From Pedobacter ginsengisoli (GTDB taxonomy: Bacteria; Bacteroidota; Bacteroidia; Sphingobacteriales; Sphingobacteriaceae), in contig NZ_CP024091.1 of NCBI RefSeq assembly GCF_002736205.1, positions 2,663,555 through 2,727,554 on the forward strand: a DNA stretch of 64,000 nt. Reading direction: 5' to 3'. Shown here piece by piece: positions 53,015 to 61,874 of this stretch (position 1 is its first letter; each line of letters opens with the position of its first letter). The position numbers were made by a program, and so were the translations under genes. The notes beneath the pieces were generated by a model. It was not told the DNA's origin and did not search any database. It saw only the letters and a program-made list of their open reading frames with translations.

Positions 53015-54493
53015 ATGAGTCCAATTATACTTTTGTCTTTTCTGCTCGGTTATTTTGCACTGTTAATAGGTGTCTCCTACTTTACTTCCCGAAACAATTC
53101 AGATAATGCAGCATTTTTTATAGCAAACAGAAACTCGAAGTGGTATCTGGTAGCATTTGGAATGATTGGGACTGCGCTCTCCGGTGTTACTTTCATCTCT
53201 GTTCCGGGCGCTGTTGGTAAAAGTGAATTCGGCTACTTTCAATTTATACTGGGTAATGCCGTTGGTTTTGTAATTATAGCTACCGTTCTGTTGCCCTTAT
53301 ATTACAGGCTTAATATCATATCTATCTATACCTATCTTGAACGACGCCTGGGTTTTTGGAGTTACAAGAGTGGCGCAGTTATCTTTTTAGTTTCAAGAAC
53401 TATTGGTTCCTCTTTCAGGCTGTATCTTGTTGCCATTGTTTTACAAAAATTCATATTTGATGCCTGGAATGTTCCTTTTTGGCTTACAATTGTGATCTGC
53501 CTGGTTCTAATTTGGCTTTACACCCATAAAGGTGGATTAAAAACTATTATTATTACCGATACATTGCAAACAGTATTTTTGCTACTCTCAGTAGTATTAT
53601 CTATTATCTTCATTGCAAGATCTTTAAATTTGGATATTACCGGCACTTTTGAGGCTGTAAAGAACAGCAGCTATTCAAAAATCTTTTTCTGGGAAGATTT
53701 TATGGGCAGTAAAACACACTTTATAAAGCAGTTCCTTGGCGGTATTTTTGTAACCATAGCCATGACCGGACTTGATCAGGATCTGATGCAAAAAAACCTG
53801 AGTATGAAAACAATAGGTGAGGCACAAAAAAACATGTTCACATTTACTGCAGTCTTTGTTGTAATGAATATTTTCTTTTTAAGTGTAGGAGCGTTATTGT
53901 ACCTGTTTGCAGCTAAAAACGGAATTGAGGTAGCAGCTTTAAAAACACCAGACCACCTTTATCCTGAAATAGCATTAAATTACCTAAACATTATTCCCGG
54001 AATTATTTTTATGCTGGGTTTAACAGCTGCAACATTTGCGACAACAGATTCGGCCTTAACAGCGCTAACCACATCTTTTTGTGTTGACTTTTTACATTTT
54101 GATAAAAAAGCAGATCAAAACGACCCTAAGCTTGTTAGCAAAAGACATTATGTCCACGTTGGCTTTTCGGCATTAATGGTCATGGTAATCTTGATTTTTA
54201 AGCTGATCAACGACGATTCTGTTGTTAATGCTATATTTAAGGCGGCAGGTTATACCTACGGCCCTCTGGTTGGCTTGTTTGGCTTTGGTATGTTAACCAA
54301 AAAAGCTGTAACAGATAAGCTTGTACCTTATATCTGCATCCTTTCGCCAATACTATGCTACATAATAGATATAAACTCATTAACCTGGTTCAATTATGCA
54401 CTAGGTTTTGAACTTATTATATTAAACGGATTGATAACGTTTATACTACTTTGGGTAACTGGAAAACAAACTACCACCCAGACCAAATTTTAA
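53015..54493 (+). CDS. Sodium:solute symporter (SSS family)
   Basis: The 492-residue inner-membrane transporter has about 13 helices. The first, ILLSFLLGYFALLIGVSYFTSRNNSDNAAFFIANRNSKWYLV, and the following GMIGTALSGVTFISVPGAVGKS are typical SSS segments. FVTIAMTGLDQDLMQKNLSMKT and LGLTAATFATTDSALTALTTSF cover the sodium-site regions. The solute is unknown (sugar, acid or other). It overlaps no gene. The LOG-family gene starts 20 bp downstream and is probably in the same transcript. Confidence 0.92.
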   Translation: MSPIILLSFLLGYFALLIGVSYFTSRNNSDNAAFFIANRNSKWYLVAFGMIGTALSGVTFISVPGAVGKSEFGYFQFILGNAVGFVIIATVLLPLYYRLNIISIYTYLERRLGFWSYKSGAVIFLVSRTIGSSFRLYLVAIVLQKFIFDAWNVPFWLTIVICLVLIWLYTHKGGLKTIIITDTLQTVFLLLSVVLSIIFIARSLNLDITGTFEAVKNSSYSKIFFWEDFMGSKTHFIKQFLGGIFVTIAMTGLDQDLMQKNLSMKTIGEAQKNMFTFTAVFVVMNIFFLSVGALLYLFAAKNGIEVAALKTPDHLYPEIALNYLNIIPGIIFMLGLTAATFATTDSALTALTTSFCVDFLHFDKKADQNDPKLVSKRHYVHVGFSALMVMVILIFKLINDDSVVNAIFKAAGYTYGPLVGLFGFGMLTKKAVTDKLVPYICILSPILCYIIDINSLTWFNYALGFELIILNGLITFILLWVTGKQTTTQTKF

Positions 54494-54513
54494 ATATTTT
54501 AATACCTATTAGA

Positions 54514-55221
54514 ATGACAAGTGAAGAGAAAATAAGAAGCGCTTTTGAAAACAAAAACTGGCAGGAAATAAAAGTTACCGACTCCTGGCAAATCTTTAAA
54601 ATAATGGCCGAATTTGTTGACGGCTTTGAAAAATTAGCAAAGATAGGTCCATGTGTTACCATCTTTGGGTCGGCAAGAACAGCTGAAACAAATAAGTATT
54701 ACCAAATAGCTGTAGAATGTGGCAAACTGCTAACTGACCGTGGTTATGGAGTTGTTACAGGAGGCGGACCCGGAATTATGGAAGCCGGAAATAAAGGCGC
54801 ACATACAAATGGTGGTAAATCGGTAGGCTTAAATATCGAATTGCCTTTTGAACAATTCCACAATAAGTATATTGATCATAATAAACTTCTGGAATTTGAT
54901 TACTTCTTTGTAAGAAAAGTTATGTTCATGAAATACTCGCAAGGTTTTATTGTATTACCCGGTGGCATGGGCACAATGGATGAGCTTTTTGAAGCCATTA
55001 CCCTTATACAAACAGGTAAAATCGCTAGATTCCCTATTGTGCTTGTTGGCAAGGATTACTGGGGCGGATTGGTTGACTGGATAACCAATACAATGTTAAA
55101 CAAGGAGCATAATATACATGCAGAGGATTTAAACCTATTCAGACTGGTAGATACCGCCGAAGAAGCTACAGAACATATTTTCAGGTTCTATGACAAATAT
55201 GTCCTGAAACCGAATTTCTAA
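54514..55221 (+). CDS. LOG family protein (TIGR00730, lysine decarboxylase-like Rossmann fold)
   Basis: The 235-residue protein from ATG 54514 (MTSEEKIRSAFENKNWQEIKVTDS) has the LOG signatures GGGPGIMEAGNKGAHTNGGKSVGLNIELPFEQ and FIVLPGGMGTMDELFEAITLIQTGK (PGGxGTxxE). LOG enzymes release free cytokinin bases from nucleotide 5'-monophosphates, or act as nucleotide 5'-monophosphate phosphoribohydrolases. The frame is open to 54451 inside the symporter gene, but that start would read through its end. It converges on the ArsC-like gene with an 8-bp gap. Confidence 0.9.
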   Translation: MTSEEKIRSAFENKNWQEIKVTDSWQIFKIMAEFVDGFEKLAKIGPCVTIFGSARTAETNKYYQIAVECGKLLTDRGYGVVTGGGPGIMEAGNKGAHTNGGKSVGLNIELPFEQFHNKYIDHNKLLEFDYFFVRKVMFMKYSQGFIVLPGGMGTMDELFEAITLIQTGKIARFPIVLVGKDYWGGLVDWITNTMLNKEHNIHAEDLNLFRLVDTAEEATEHIFRFYDKYVLKPNF

Positions 55222-55229
55222 GTTATCCT

Positions 55230-55571
55230 TTAAAGGATATCATAAATTTTTTCTGTTGGTCTTGCTATAACGGCAAGATCATCAGAAACTAATATAGGGC
55301 GTTCTATTAATATTGGATTTTCTATCATTGCTAAAACCCATTCTTCATCCGAAAGATCTCTTCCTTTGAACTGCTCTTTATAAATATTTTCAGATTTGCG
55401 AACAAGCTCATGAGCGCTTATTCCTAGTTTAGCGATAATAGTCCGCAGTTCATCAGCAGTAGGTATCGTTTCCAGATAATTGACAACTTCAAATTCTTTT
55501 CCGCTATCTTCCAAAACAGTTAGTGCACACCTGCTTTTGCTACATCTGCTATTATGATAAATTCTGATCAT
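55230..55571 (-). CDS. Arsenate reductase (ArsC/Spx family)
   Basis: The 113-residue thioredoxin-like protein is of the ArsC/YffB/Spx type. It has IRIYHNSRCSKSRCALTVLEDSGKEFEVVNYLE with the catalytic Cys, and the C-terminal LIERPILVSDDLAVIARPTEKI where the ArsC glutaredoxin-coupled site lies. It may reduce arsenate with glutaredoxin or serve another redox role. There are no ars operon genes beside it, so the arsenate function is tentative. It is followed upstream by DUF502 on the same strand. Confidence 0.88.
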   Translation of the reverse strand: MIRIYHNSRCSKSRCALTVLEDSGKEFEVVNYLETIPTADELRTIIAKLGISAHELVRKSENIYKEQFKGRDLSDEEWVLAMIENPILIERPILVSDDLAVIARPTEKIYDIL

Positions 55572-55580
55572 ATTTATTAA

Positions 55581-56171
55581 TTAGAAATGGCTAACTCCGC
55601 CAGACACCACCAATTTCATAGCATCCGCGGCACTAATATTCAACGACTTAATCTTTTCGTTTTTAACAACATACACCTGTCCGGCAAAAGAATAAGAAAA
55701 TGGGAAGTAAACAATCGCTTCGCCAGGAAGTCCTATCGATTTAAGATCTGACTGCGTAAGAAACCCTATCCTTTTTAAGTCTCCTTCAACCTCTACAAGC
55801 ACAGGGTGATTAAACTTCTTCTCATCACCTACAAATGCTTCCGTAAGATCTTTAATAGACGAATAAATAAATTTTACAACAGGCAACCTGTCTAAAGCCT
55901 TCTGAAACCAGTTATACATTGGCTCTGTAACAAAATTTGTCACAAAAATTCCGGCCATAAGGATAATAGAAATTACCAGTGCCAATCCTAATCCAGGAAT
56001 ATTTCTGCTTGCTCCGGTTCTGGGATCCACACCAAGAATGTTGTTTACATTTAACCAACTATCTACGGTGGTAACAGCCCAAATCACAATAAAAATACTT
56101 AGTGCAATAGGCAGCACAATCAACAACCCTTTAATGAGGTAATTTAACAACGCCCTACCAATTCTATTCAT
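55581..56171 (-). CDS. DUF502 family membrane protein
   Basis: The 196-residue protein has two membrane helices (LLNYLIKGLLIVLPIALSIFIVIWAVTTVDSWL and ALVISIILMAGIFVTNFVTEPM) followed by a soluble domain with VKFIYSSIKDLTEAFVG, LVEVEGDLKRIGFLTQ, AIVYFPFSYSFAGQVYVV and a hydrophobic end. This is the DUF502 family of unknown function. It begins 19 bp after the murF-alr stop on the same strand. A TAnnTTTG box lies in that short gap, so it may have its own leaderless promoter. Confidence 0.9.
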   Translation of the reverse strand: MNRIGRALLNYLIKGLLIVLPIALSIFIVIWAVTTVDSWLNVNNILGVDPRTGASRNIPGLGLALVISIILMAGIFVTNFVTEPMYNWFQKALDRLPVVKFIYSSIKDLTEAFVGDEKKFNHPVLVEVEGDLKRIGFLTQSDLKSIGLPGEAIVYFPFSYSFAGQVYVVKNEKIKSLNISAADAMKLVVSGGVSHF

Positions 56172-56175
56172 GATG

Positions 56176-56183
56176 CAAACTTA
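56176..56183 (-). promoter_or_regulatory. -7 promoter box abutting the DUF502 gene
   Basis: On the minus strand TAAGTTTG lies between the murF-alr stop and the DUF502 ATG, ending 4 nt from the start. The sequence is the same as the boxes before recR and the LolD-like gene. Confidence 0.5.
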
Positions 56184-56190
56184 GATAAAA

Positions 56191-58650
56191 CTACTCATAA
56201 AAATACACTCGTTTTACCCTTTGAGATACATTTGTTAATATTTCGTAGGGAATAGTATCTATTTGTTTTGCTAATTCGGCTATGGTGAGTTCCCCGTTAA
56301 AAACTATCACCTCATCGCCTGTTTTCACGTCCAAACCTGTTACATTTAACATACACATATCCATACATATCACCCCTACAGTAGATACTAGTTGTCCGTT
56401 TATCAGCATCTTACCTACCCCATTTCCAAATTTGCGATTATAGCCATCTGCGTAACCAATTTTAACTGTAGCTATCATTCCTCCATTTGGCAAAGCGCCC
56501 CGCCTACTATAACCAACAGTTTCGTTAGGTTTTATAGGCTTTACCTGGGTTACTGTAGTTTTTAAAACAGCTACCGTTTGAAGTCCTTTATTATGAGCCA
56601 GGCCTCCATCAAAACCATACAAACCAATACCAAGCCTAACCATATCTAATTGGGCCTCCGGATGGCGGGAAATACCTGATGTATTAGAAATATGTTTGAT
56701 AAATGAATAGCCTACCCCATTCCTGATCTTATCTGCAACAGCTGTAAATCGTGCTAACTGATATGCCGTAAATTCATCGTGCATTGGATCATCACTACCG
56801 ACCAGATGAGAAAATACAGAAACCACCTTTATTTTTTTGGTTCCATTTAGTTGTTCCAAAAGATCTGAAAGTTCCGACTCTTCAAAACCGAGTCTGTGCA
56901 TTCCTGTTTCTATTTTTAGATGAACAGGATAGCCTTCCACATTCTCATTTAAAAAGCCAATAAATTCTTTTAGAATATCCAGATTATATATTTCAGGTTC
57001 AAGCTTATGTTTAACAATTGCATCAAAAGCAGAAGGCTCCGGACTCATTACCATGATAGGCATAGAAATACCACCTTTTCTAAGTGCAACGCCCTCATCT
57101 GTATATGCTACAGCAAGATAATCGACCTTATGGTATTGTAAAAGGTTTGCAATTTCAAAACTACCGCTACCATAAGAAAAGGCTTTAACCATTGCCATTA
57201 CCTTAACACCATGCTGTATTTTATTCCTATAGAACTGTAGATTTCCTGCCAATGCATTTAAGTCAATCTCCAGAACAGTATCGTGTATTTTTTGGGTAAT
57301 CAGCTTACTAATCCGGGCAAATTCAAACCTACGGGCTCCTTTAACTAGAATGGTTTCATTACTAAAATGAAGAGATGGAAAGCTCTCAATAAAAGCCGTG
57401 GTACTTTCAAAAAAAGAAGTCTCCATGTCAAATAGATTGGCAGCAGCAGAAATATGCGACCCAACACCTATCAATCTATTAACATTCTTTTGTTTAAGTA
57501 GGGCAGATATCTCTGCATAAAGGTCCTCATCACTTTTACCTGTTTCATAAAGATCAGAGAGAATAAGGGTCTTTTTAGGATGCTGGTTCTGTAGATTTAA
57601 AAAATCAAGTGCAATGGCCAGCGAGGAAATATCGGCACTATATGAATCATCTATAACAGAGCATTGATTAATTCCGTTTTTTAGCTCCAAACGCATGCTA
57701 ACCAGCGTTAGCTTTTCTAATAAACTATCCGTTTGTTGAGGGCTGTAACCTAAAGCAAGTAGTGTAGCCCAGCAAATCACACCATTTTCAAGAGACGCCT
57801 TATCACTAAATGGAATTAAGCATTCTATTTCTTCGCCCTTAAATATAGCTCTTATATAGTTTCTGCCATCTATTGGCTCTATAAATAAAATCTGCAAATC
57901 AGCCTTTTGTTTAAAACTCCAGGAGAATTTTAATTTACCAGGCAATTGATCCAAACTTAACTCTTCAGTATATTCTGGGCAATAGATAAACAGTTCTGTA
58001 TTTTTAAAAAGCTTTAGTTTTTCGAGTAATTTTTCTTTAGTTGAAGAAAAACCCTCGGCATGTGCTTCACCAATATTGGTTAAAACACCTATGTTGGGCT
58101 GTATAATTTTAGCGAGGCTATCCATTTCTCCAGCTCTTGAAATACCTGCCTCAAATATCCCCAAGGTATGGTTTTCTTCAATTTCCCATACAGAAAGTGG
58201 CACACCTATTTGAGAATTAAAGCTTTTAGGACTTCGAACTATATTAAAATCAGCAGCAAGCAATTGATACAACCACTCTTTGACTATTGTTTTACCATTA
58301 CTTCCGGTAATAGCAATTGTTTTTAATTTATGATGTTCACGGTTATATCTTGCTAAAGCTTGAAGTGCAGTTAACACATCAGCAACTAATAGAATATTGG
58401 CATCCGGGAATCGGTCAGCGTAGTTTCTATTACTAATTACAAAGTTCGTAATTCCATTTGTATAAGCGTGATTAAGATACTCATGCCCATCCCTTTTTCC
58501 ATCCAAAGCAAAAAACAAAGACTCTTCCGGATCGATCACACTTCGGCTATCAATTACCAGTTTGGTAATTATGGCCTGATCATTAACAATGTATGATCTT
58601 GCAGATAAAATGCCGGCGATAAGAGAAATGGAATAACTTGGATTGCTCAT
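56191..58650 (-). CDS. Bifunctional MurF ligase / alanine racemase
   Basis: The 819-residue fusion is typical of Bacteroidota. The first about 450 residues are MurF, which adds D-Ala-D-Ala to UDP-MurNAc-tripeptide, with VIDSRSVIDPEESLFFAL, the ATP loop KTIAITGSNGKTIVKEWL and FEAGISRAGEMDSLAKIIQP. The rest is a PLP-dependent alanine racemase with the PLP Lys in VMAMVKAFSYGSGSFE, HLKIETGMHRLGF, the second catalytic Tyr in NETVGYSRRGALPNGG, and KIGYADGYNRKFGNG. It thus makes D-Ala and uses it downstream. A TAnnTTTG box ends 4 nt before the ATG. Confidence 0.95.
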   Translation of the reverse strand: MSNPSYSISLIAGILSARSYIVNDQAIITKLVIDSRSVIDPEESLFFALDGKRDGHEYLNHAYTNGITNFVISNRNYADRFPDANILLVADVLTALQALARYNREHHKLKTIAITGSNGKTIVKEWLYQLLAADFNIVRSPKSFNSQIGVPLSVWEIEENHTLGIFEAGISRAGEMDSLAKIIQPNIGVLTNIGEAHAEGFSSTKEKLLEKLKLFKNTELFIYCPEYTEELSLDQLPGKLKFSWSFKQKADLQILFIEPIDGRNYIRAIFKGEEIECLIPFSDKASLENGVICWATLLALGYSPQQTDSLLEKLTLVSMRLELKNGINQCSVIDDSYSADISSLAIALDFLNLQNQHPKKTLILSDLYETGKSDEDLYAEISALLKQKNVNRLIGVGSHISAAANLFDMETSFFESTTAFIESFPSLHFSNETILVKGARRFEFARISKLITQKIHDTVLEIDLNALAGNLQFYRNKIQHGVKVMAMVKAFSYGSGSFEIANLLQYHKVDYLAVAYTDEGVALRKGGISMPIMVMSPEPSAFDAIVKHKLEPEIYNLDILKEFIGFLNENVEGYPVHLKIETGMHRLGFEESELSDLLEQLNGTKKIKVVSVFSHLVGSDDPMHDEFTAYQLARFTAVADKIRNGVGYSFIKHISNTSGISRHPEAQLDMVRLGIGLYGFDGGLAHNKGLQTVAVLKTTVTQVKPIKPNETVGYSRRGALPNGGMIATVKIGYADGYNRKFGNGVGKMLINGQLVSTVGVICMDMCMLNVTGLDVKTGDEVIVFNGELTIAELAKQIDTIPYEILTNVSQRVKRVYFYE

Positions 58651-58654
58651 GCCT

Positions 58655-58662
58655 CAAAATTA
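58655..58662 (-). promoter_or_regulatory. -7 promoter box abutting the murF-alr start
   Basis: On the minus strand TAATTTTG fits TAnnTTTG and ends 4 nt before the ATG at 58650. Confidence 0.45.
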
Positions 58663-58688
58663 AACTTTTTGTCTTTATATCACCTTTT

Positions 58689-59375
58689 CTAAAACTGAAT
58701 ATCAGTAAACCATTTTTTATAAATAGTCTGATAAGTTCCATTCTCTTTTAAAAGGCCTAAAACTTCATTAAACTGATCGCGTAGTTGAGTATCACCTTTT
58801 TTCATGGCGATTGCATATTGTGAGTCTGTTTTGGGCAGATACATCCCCACTTTAAGCTTTTTGTTTTTTTGCAAAAAACCACCAGCAATTGGAGAGTCAT
58901 CAATAAGTAGGTCTATTTTCCCTGCCTGAAGCTTCCTATACAACTCCCTATTTGTCTCGGCATGAACCATATTGTTGGCCGGAAAATTAACATGGACATA
59001 TCTTTCAGCTTCTGTTGCTTCTCTGATGCCAATAGTTTTATTTTTAAGATCATTTACATCTTTCAAATGATCTTCGCTATTTACTACCGCACATAATCTG
59101 AAATGCAGATAAGGATTACTGAATTCAAGGATATGCCTGCGCGAAGGAGTAACAGTTACCGCCGAACAGATAAGATCAAGTTCTCCTTTAAATAGTTTTT
59201 CGAGAATGGTAGCCCACAATGAAACCTCATACTCAACCTCCAGATCAAGATGTTCGGTTATGGCTTTCATTAAATCAACTTCGAAACCTTCGAATTTTTC
59301 AGAATTATAATCTGAATGCATTGGAAATGGAGCTGCCGAATCTAATCCGACTTTCAATATCTTTTTTGGTTCCAT
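58689..59375 (-). CDS. Amino-acid-type periplasmic-binding-like protein (SBP family 3) without signal peptide
   Basis: The protein is 228 residues from ATG 59375 (MEPKKILKVGLDSAAPFPMHSD). It has a PBP2 fold of SBP_bac_3: EGFEVDLMKAITEHLDLEVEYEVSLW, LFKGELDLICSAVTVTPSRRHILEFSNPY, IDLLIDDSPIAGGFL and AIAMKKGDTQLRDQFNEVL. Homologues bind polar amino acids in the periplasm, but neither this start nor the longer one at 59432 gives a convincing signal peptide, and no permease or ATPase genes are adjacent. It may be a cytoplasmic sensor-like form or have a misjudged start. It precedes murF-alr on the same strand, 38 bp away. Confidence 0.8.
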   Translation of the reverse strand: MEPKKILKVGLDSAAPFPMHSDYNSEKFEGFEVDLMKAITEHLDLEVEYEVSLWATILEKLFKGELDLICSAVTVTPSRRHILEFSNPYLHFRLCAVVNSEDHLKDVNDLKNKTIGIREATEAERYVHVNFPANNMVHAETNRELYRKLQAGKIDLLIDDSPIAGGFLQKNKKLKVGMYLPKTDSQYAIAMKKGDTQLRDQFNEVLGLLKENGTYQTIYKKWFTDIQF

Positions 59376-59617
59376 AGATGGAGAGTTAACTAAATAACAT
59401 TCGAATGAAGCTAAAATACACCTTTTCGACAATAGTATAACAAAAAAACCTCAAAACAAGCAAAATGTTTTAGGTAATTATTGCTTTTTATTCATTTACA
59501 ATACGTTAAAATGAGACCAATTGCACATTTTATTTAAAAAACATAAAAAAGCAAATATCCAATCTTTTGTTTAAACATAAATCTCATTAATAATCTGCAC
59601 ATTTTGTAATATTGTAA

Positions 59618-60109
59618 ATGCTCGATTCTTCAAAAAAACAAACAGTAAAGTTAGATAAGAAAGCAGCTTTAGCAAAAGCAGAACACTACTGTGCATACCA
59701 AGAGAGGTCACAACAGGAAATCAGGAGCAAGCTTTATGAATGGGGACTTTGGAAAGATGAGGTTGAGGAACTCATTTCAGAACTTATACAAACAAACTTT
59801 TTAAACGAGGAACGTTTTACAATGGCGTATGTTTCTGGAAAATTTAAGATAAAAAAATGGGGTAAGATGAAAATCAAACAAGGTCTTAAATTAAAAGGGG
59901 TAACTGAAAAGATGATTTCGAATGCGTTAAAAACAATAGATTATGATGAATATTTAGAAACTATACTTGTTTTAGCGAATAAAAAACTACCTGCTATTAA
60001 AGAAAAGGAAGATTATAAGAGAAGGTATAAGCTTACCACCTACCTTATGAGCAAGGGGTTTGAAAGTAATTTAATCTCGGAAGTACTACAGGCCAATGGC
60101 TTAGCCTAA
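59618..60109 (+). CDS. recX: Regulatory protein RecX
   Basis: The 163-residue helical protein has three-helix RecX repeats: ALAKAEHYCAYQERSQQEIRSKLYEWGLW, LIQTNFLNEERFTMAYVSGKFKIKKWGKMKIKQGLKLKG, and YKRRYKLTTYLMSKGFESNLISEVL. RecX binds RecA filaments and limits recombinase activity. recR is also in the window, about 7 kb to the left, but on the other strand. A TAATATTG -7-like box ends 3 nt before the ATG. The tRNA cluster follows. Confidence 0.92.
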   Translation: MLDSSKKQTVKLDKKAALAKAEHYCAYQERSQQEIRSKLYEWGLWKDEVEELISELIQTNFLNEERFTMAYVSGKFKIKKWGKMKIKQGLKLKGVTEKMISNALKTIDYDEYLETILVLANKKLPAIKEKEDYKRRYKLTTYLMSKGFESNLISEVLQANGLA

Positions 60110-60136
60110 CCGCAGCATTTTTTATAAAAAAATAAC

Positions 60137-60166
60137 TTGACAGTAATGCAAAAGTATTTATATTTG
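60137..60166 (+). promoter_or_regulatory. tRNA cluster promoter
   Basis: TTG (60137-60139, in TTGACA) and TATATTTG (60159-60166) are separated by 19 nt, close to the ideal -33/-7 arrangement. It lies 81 nt before the first tRNA. Confidence 0.7.
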
Positions 60167-60247
60167 CAATCCCAAACGGAAACAAGGTTAATTCATTAAT
60201 TATTGTTTAAAAAAGGGAGTCATTGGATAATGATTTATGAAACCAAT

Positions 60248-60320
<73 letters not shown>

Positions 60321-60386
60321 CTAAAAACCTTTAAAGGTTTTTAAGTAAACAGTCAATAATTTCAACAGATATTGAAATTAGACTAT

Positions 60387-60471
60387 GCTCAGATGGTGGA
60401 ACTGGTAGACACGCAGGACTTAAAATCCTGTGACCTTAAAAGTCGTGCGGGTTCGATTCCCGCTCTGAGTA
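60387..60471 (+). tRNA. tRNA-Leu (TAA), copy 1
   Basis: An 85-nt class II tRNA with acceptor GCTCAGA/TCTGAGT (one wobble), anticodon loop with TAA, a long variable arm around CCTTAAAAGTCG, and T-arm GTTCGATTC. No encoded CCA. Confidence 0.96.
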
Positions 60472-60492
60472 CAATAAAACATTAATACCAAC

Positions 60493-60565
<73 letters not shown>

Positions 60566-60613
60566 CAAAATGCCTTCAGTAGAAGGCATTTAATTTTAAA
60601 AGGTTATTCACCT

Positions 60614-60698
60614 GCTCAGATGGTGGAACTGGTAGACACGCAGGACTTAAAATCCTGTGACCTTAAAAGTCGTGCGGGTTCGATTCCCGCTCTGAGTA
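60614..60698 (+). tRNA. tRNA-Leu (TAA), copy 2
   Basis: Identical to the copy at 60387-60471. It is followed at once by the cluster terminator. Confidence 0.96.
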
Positions 60699-60699
60699 C

Positions 60700-60740
60700 A
60701 AAACCCTCCTTACATTACGTAGGGAGGGTTTTATTTTTTA
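60700..60740 (+). terminator. Intrinsic terminator of the tRNA cluster
   Basis: A 10-bp stem (60700-60709 with 60723-60732) with a 13-nt loop is followed by a T-rich run. Confidence 0.8.
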
Positions 60741-60765
60741 GTGATATTAGAGCAGCTATGCCGCG

Positions 60766-61656
60766 CTAAGCGCTAACTTCAAGCTTATACCCCTTGCCAC
60801 GTATAACAAGTATATTAATATTGGAGTCGGGCTCCAGTTTTTTCCTAAGCTTTGATATGAACATATCCAGACTACGCCCTACAATAACTCCTTCATCTTC
60901 CCATATCTCTTTTTGCAACCGGCTTCTGGCTATAGTCTCATTAGGGGATAATACAAAAATGAGCAGTAAACGTGTTTCAGTTCCAGTTAGATCTATAGTT
61001 TTTTCATTTATTATCAGTTTCCTTTCCTGAGCATCAAACAACACGGATCCAAAAGCGAATATATTGGTATTCGGGCCTTTAGGCAAGGCTCTCTTTGGCT
61101 TAGCAGATCTCAAAAAAATAAAGCCAACAAATGCTAAAAAAGGCAGGCTGCTCAGAAGGTATACTTTCTTTGGTATATTTATGCCTGTAGGTTTGAATTT
61201 AATATTGATCATGTAACATGCCTTAGGTTGCTTTCTTCCCATACAGGCAACAATATCATCCTTCTTATTTTTTGATATGGCATATCCATAAGCAACGCTG
61301 GCATTGCCGCAGTTCAAGACATTAACAACATAATCATGTGCAAGTGGATCCTTAGCTAACAAACGCTGAGTAGTATTTACCAGTGAATCCGATTGAAAAG
61401 CAAGCTCATTCTCAAATCTGATCTGGTATTCATTTTCGGCGATCTTTTCTACAGGGAGTACCCTTGATGTACTGTCGCCCGATTGTAAAAGTAATTCATG
61501 TCCAATTTTTCGGAGTAAAACTTCCCTTCTGGAGACATCAAAATCGTCATTATTCTTCATATTGAAAGCCAAGCAGATTACAGAGATAAATACTAGTGTT
61601 ACCAATCCGAAAAGGAATTTGCTTTTTCCAGGCAGGAGATTTCGGTTATCAGTCAT
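60766..61656 (-). CDS. Membrane-anchored winged-helix (OmpR-type) regulator
   Basis: The 296-residue protein has an unusual order: a short N-terminus, a membrane helix (FLFGLVTLVFISVICLAF), a periplasmic domain of about 130 residues with ACMGRKQPKACYM and a Cys in NCGNAS, and a second helix (VYLLSSLPFLAFVGFIFL). Last is a C-terminal OmpR/PhoB winged helix (SVLFDAQERKLIINEKTIDLTGTETRLLLIFVLSPNETIARSRLQKEIW, GRSLDMFISKLRKKLEPD, IRGKGYKLE). The DNA-binding domain is cytoplasmic if both helices are used. No receiver domain. This resembles ToxR/CadC one-component sensing, but with the domain order reversed. Target genes are unknown. Confidence 0.85.
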   Translation of the reverse strand: MTDNRNLLPGKSKFLFGLVTLVFISVICLAFNMKNNDDFDVSRREVLLRKIGHELLLQSGDSTSRVLPVEKIAENEYQIRFENELAFQSDSLVNTTQRLLAKDPLAHDYVVNVLNCGNASVAYGYAISKNKKDDIVACMGRKQPKACYMINIKFKPTGINIPKKVYLLSSLPFLAFVGFIFLRSAKPKRALPKGPNTNIFAFGSVLFDAQERKLIINEKTIDLTGTETRLLLIFVLSPNETIARSRLQKEIWEDEGVIVGRSLDMFISKLRKKLEPDSNINILVIRGKGYKLEVSA

Positions 61657-61874
61657 GGTGTCAAGTTTTTATTTACAAAGTTTACATTTTTATTTGCAAT
61701 ACTAATTGTCGAACTTGAAAATTATCAAAGTAATCTCGGTGAATCAATTTTAATAGTTATGAAATAAGATCATGTAATCATCTTGATTATTAATCACTTA
61801 TACCTTGTTCTACAGATAAAGCTATTTTGGCTACTGCAAATAGTTTAGCTAAATTAGGCAATATAAAATAAACA

